Shown piece after piece: positions 7,025 through 8,656 of a stretch of 8,656 nucleotides of DNA. Both the position numbers and the translations under genes were made by a program. This stretch comes from Francisellaceae bacterium (GTDB lineage: Bacteria > Pseudomonadota > Gammaproteobacteria > Berkiellales > Berkiellaceae): NCBI GenBank assembly GCA_023266415.1, contig JAHFQG010000040.1:991-9646 (forward strand), in the 5' to 3' direction. Each line of letters opens with the position of its first letter. Position 1 is the first letter of the stretch. The notes under the pieces were generated by a model. It did no database searches, was not told the origin of the DNA, and saw nothing but the letters and a program-made list of their open reading frames with translations.

Positions 7025-8551
7025 TTATTTACCTTCCGACGATTCGACGCGTTCAATGGTGGCTCCCATGTCCTTCAAAAACGCTTGGAGCGTTGGATCT
7101 GCCGTGGCGCTGGTATTTAATGTTTGTTGAATGGCCTGTTGTTTTTGTTGGATTTGTTTGGCAGGGGTCAGCCCCCCTTCTCCCACTGTTATTGTAAGCA
7201 TGATAGGGCTTTTGGCGTAATCGGATAGGGCTGTTTGAAGGGCCTTTTGACGCACCGCATTGAGCAGTGGTTTTTGTTCGCTATCTAACTGTAGGTGTAT
7301 TTGATTACCTTCCCATAAGGTACATACACTGTGTTCAGCAATGATTTTAACCAGTCCTGTCAAAGGTAGTTTCGAGACCACATCGTACCATTCGGGCATA
7401 TTGGTGCTAGGAAGAAACTGAGCTTTATGCCCCTCCTCCGCTTTGCGAGGGAGGGTAGGGTGGGGGTGTATCTCAACTATTTCGGGAGAAAACGCCAATA
7501 ACCGCAACAACGTCATCTGAAAACCCATATCAGGGCTGGGAGCCAAAGGCTGATCTTGTTTTCCCAACAATAAGATTTGATAATAAAGTTGTATTTTATC
7601 GGGGGATATGGTCTGGGCTAACCGCCGCAAGGTTTCTTTTCCGACCAATAAAGGATAAGCGGGAGCTACTTGAGTGAGGGCGATTAAATGAACTACTTCC
7701 AGCATTTTATCCAGTAAGCGTTCGGGTAATAAGCCCTTTGCCAAACTAATATCTGCTTTTTCCAGGAGCGCAGCGGGGTGATCTTGTACCAACGCTTCAA
7801 CCAAGCCCAGGGCTTCTTCAAAGCTTGCACTGCCCAACCATGCTTGTACCGTTTTTAGGGTAATAATGCCCTCTGTCATGGCACGTTCGAGTAAACTCAA
7901 CGCATCTCGCAAACTGCCCTTAGCCGCCATGGCAATGGTTTCAATCGCTTCTGGCTCAAACGAAATATTTTCTTGCGTTAAAATACGACTTAATTGTTGT
8001 TGAATATCTTTAATGGGAATGAGTTGCAGTTGAAACTGTAAGCAGCGAGATAATAGGGTGACGGGTAATTTTTCAGGCTCCGTGGTGGCCAAAATAAAAA
8101 TGACGTGCGAGGGAGGTTCTTCTAAGGTTTTAAGTAGGGCATTGAAACTGTGGTTGGAGAGCATATGGACTTCGTCCATTAAATAGACTTTATATCGCCC
8201 TATACTGGGGGCATAGGGCACATGCTCTAACAATGTACGCATGTCTTCAACCTTGGTATGGGAAGCAGCATCCATTTCTATTAAATCAGGGAAACGCCCT
8301 TCGTCGATGGCCACACAGGCAGCACACCGCTGACAGGGTTCTGGGGTAATACCGGTTTCACAATTAAGAGCTTTGGCTAAAATACGGGCTAAAGTGGTTT
8401 TGCCCACACCGCGAGTACCGCTGAACAAATAGGCATGATGTAATCGTTTGGACATCAAAGCATGGGTGAGCGCTTGAACCACATAAGGTTGCCCCACAAA
8501 TTCAGCAAAATTTTTGGGCCGCCAAGCGCGGGCCAAAACTTTATAGTTCAT
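7025..8551 (-). CDS. dnaX: DNA polymerase III subunit tau (DnaX)
   Basis: DnaX is the ATPase of the clamp loader, which opens the beta clamp and, as tau, ties polymerase cores to the replication fork. From the ATG at 8551 it has 508 residues beginning [13 protein letters not shown], aligned with the family start. Visible are Walker A GTRGVGKT (45-52), zinc cysteines 64, 73, 76 and 79 (the E. coli positions), Walker B VYLMDE (122-127), the SRC motif (168-170), sensor 2 GSLRDALS (212-219), domain III ending MTLLRLLAF (346-354), and a tau-specific C-terminal domain from about 386. E. coli tau has 643 residues; the linker and domain IV are nearly absent here and hold a translated palindromic repeat (362-375). 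In-frame ATGs at 8560 and 8611 were not chosen: the first lacks a good ribosome binding site, the second lies in the SRP RNA gene. No A-rich slippery heptamer like that of E. coli was seen. Confidence 0.96.
   Translation of the reverse strand: MNYKVLARAWRPKNFAEFVGQPYVVQALTHALMSKRLHHAYLFSGTRGVGKTTLARILAKALNCETGITPEPCQRCAACVAIDEGRFPDLIEMDAASHTKVEDMRTLLEHVPYAPSIGRYKVYLMDEVHMLSNHSFNALLKTLEEPPSHVIFILATTEPEKLPVTLLSRCLQFQLQLIPIKDIQQQLSRILTQENISFEPEAIETIAMAAKGSLRDALSLLERAMTEGIITLKTVQAWLGSASFEEALGLVEALVQDHPAALLEKADISLAKGLLPERLLDKMLEVVHLIALTQVAPAYPLLVGKETLRRLAQTISPDKIQLYYQILLLGKQDQPLAPSPDMGFQMTLLRLLAFSPEIVEIHPHPTLPRKAEEGHKAQFLPSTNMPEWYDVVSKLPLTGLVKIIAEHSVCTLWEGNQIHLQLDSEQKPLLNAVRQKALQTALSDYAKSPIMLTITVGEGGLTPAKQIQQKQQAIQQTLNTSATADPTLQAFLKDMGATIERVESSEGK
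7429..7468 (-). repeat. Palindromic repeat-like insert inside the dnaX coding region
   Basis: Read on the coding strand, a C-rich lead (CACCCCCACCCTA) is followed by a hairpin: CCCTCCCTCGC, loop AAA, GCGGAGGAGGG, with nine Watson-Crick pairs, one G-T pair and one mismatch. It is translated in frame as [14 protein letters not shown] (DnaX residues 362-375). The composition differs from the flanking codons. From memory, C-rich leads followed by a CCCTC...GCAA...GAGGG hairpin are common dispersed repeats in proteobacteria, and the peptide PHPTLPRK is a familiar by-product. It sits exactly between domain III and the C-terminal domain, where an insertion would be tolerated. Confidence 0.7.
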
Positions 8552-8584
8552 GATATTCATCTTAGTAGGATACAAGAAATTTAA

Positions 8585-8656
8585 GAGGGGGCCCCATTCA
8601 TTGAGCCACATACCCAGCGCTTCGCGACCGCTGCTCCCTTCCGGGCCTGACGGGGT
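8585..8656 (-). ncRNA. ffs: Signal recognition particle (4.5S) RNA, 3' part
   Basis: 4.5S RNA binds Ffh and targets nascent membrane proteins to FtsY. On the minus strand the window edge enters at the conserved core: GTCAGG, then CCCGGAAGGG with the GGAA tetraloop, then AGCAGC, forming the Ffh-binding helix. GCGCTGGGTATGTGGCTC follows, as in other gammaproteobacterial 4.5S RNAs, and the 3' end is GGGGCCCCC near 8585-8593, which would pair with a G-rich 5' end outside the window. The 5' part is missing and the exact 3' end is estimated. The gene is about 35 bases upstream of dnaX on the same strand, a known neighbour pair in several bacteria. No T-run terminator separates them. Confidence 0.9.

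Noticed and set aside
7110..7270. Programmed frameshift site for a short gamma form of DnaX
   Set aside because: The region has A-rich codons such as CAACAAAAACAACAG, but no A-AAA-AAG type heptamer with a following hairpin was found.

Overview
The window is an ordinary chromosomal segment from a Gram-negative bacterium, most likely a gammaproteobacterium. MinE and FadD closely resemble the gammaproteobacterial proteins. The order SRP RNA - dnaX - recR - htpG on one strand is the enterobacterial dnaX-ybaB-recR-htpG arrangement with ybaB absent. A member of the Legionellales or a relative is possible but is only a guess. I see no phage, plasmid, transposase, tRNA or CRISPR array.

Left part (1-2417): the plus strand carries the 3' end of minD, then minE one base later; these are the ATPase and its activator for division-site placement. 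They converge on fadD, a long-chain acyl-CoA synthetase on the minus strand, with six bases between the stop codons. The 173-base divergent region from 2245 to 2417 holds weak candidate promoters for fadD and for the next gene.

Middle (2418-4538): a 12-helix amino-acid antiporter resembling GadC reads rightward. It overlaps by 29 bases the end of a convergent gene for an unrecognised membrane protein with a charged C-terminal tail. Upstream of that gene are a good candidate promoter, a perfect palindrome and a 21-base perfect direct repeat that reaches the htpG stop codon.

Right part (4539-8656), all minus strand, in transcription order: the 3' part of the SRP (4.5S) RNA gene, dnaX (clamp-loader tau subunit), recR (recombination repair) and htpG (Hsp90 chaperone). 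dnaX and recR are two bases apart and probably translationally coupled; htpG has a strong ribosome binding site of its own.

I found no clearly new multi-gene system. The most unusual points are a hairpin-type repeat that is translated in frame inside the DnaX linker, a MinE with an added basic N-terminal segment that may be an internal duplication, the missing ybaB, an antiporter without the GadC C-terminal plug, and the unassigned membrane protein.
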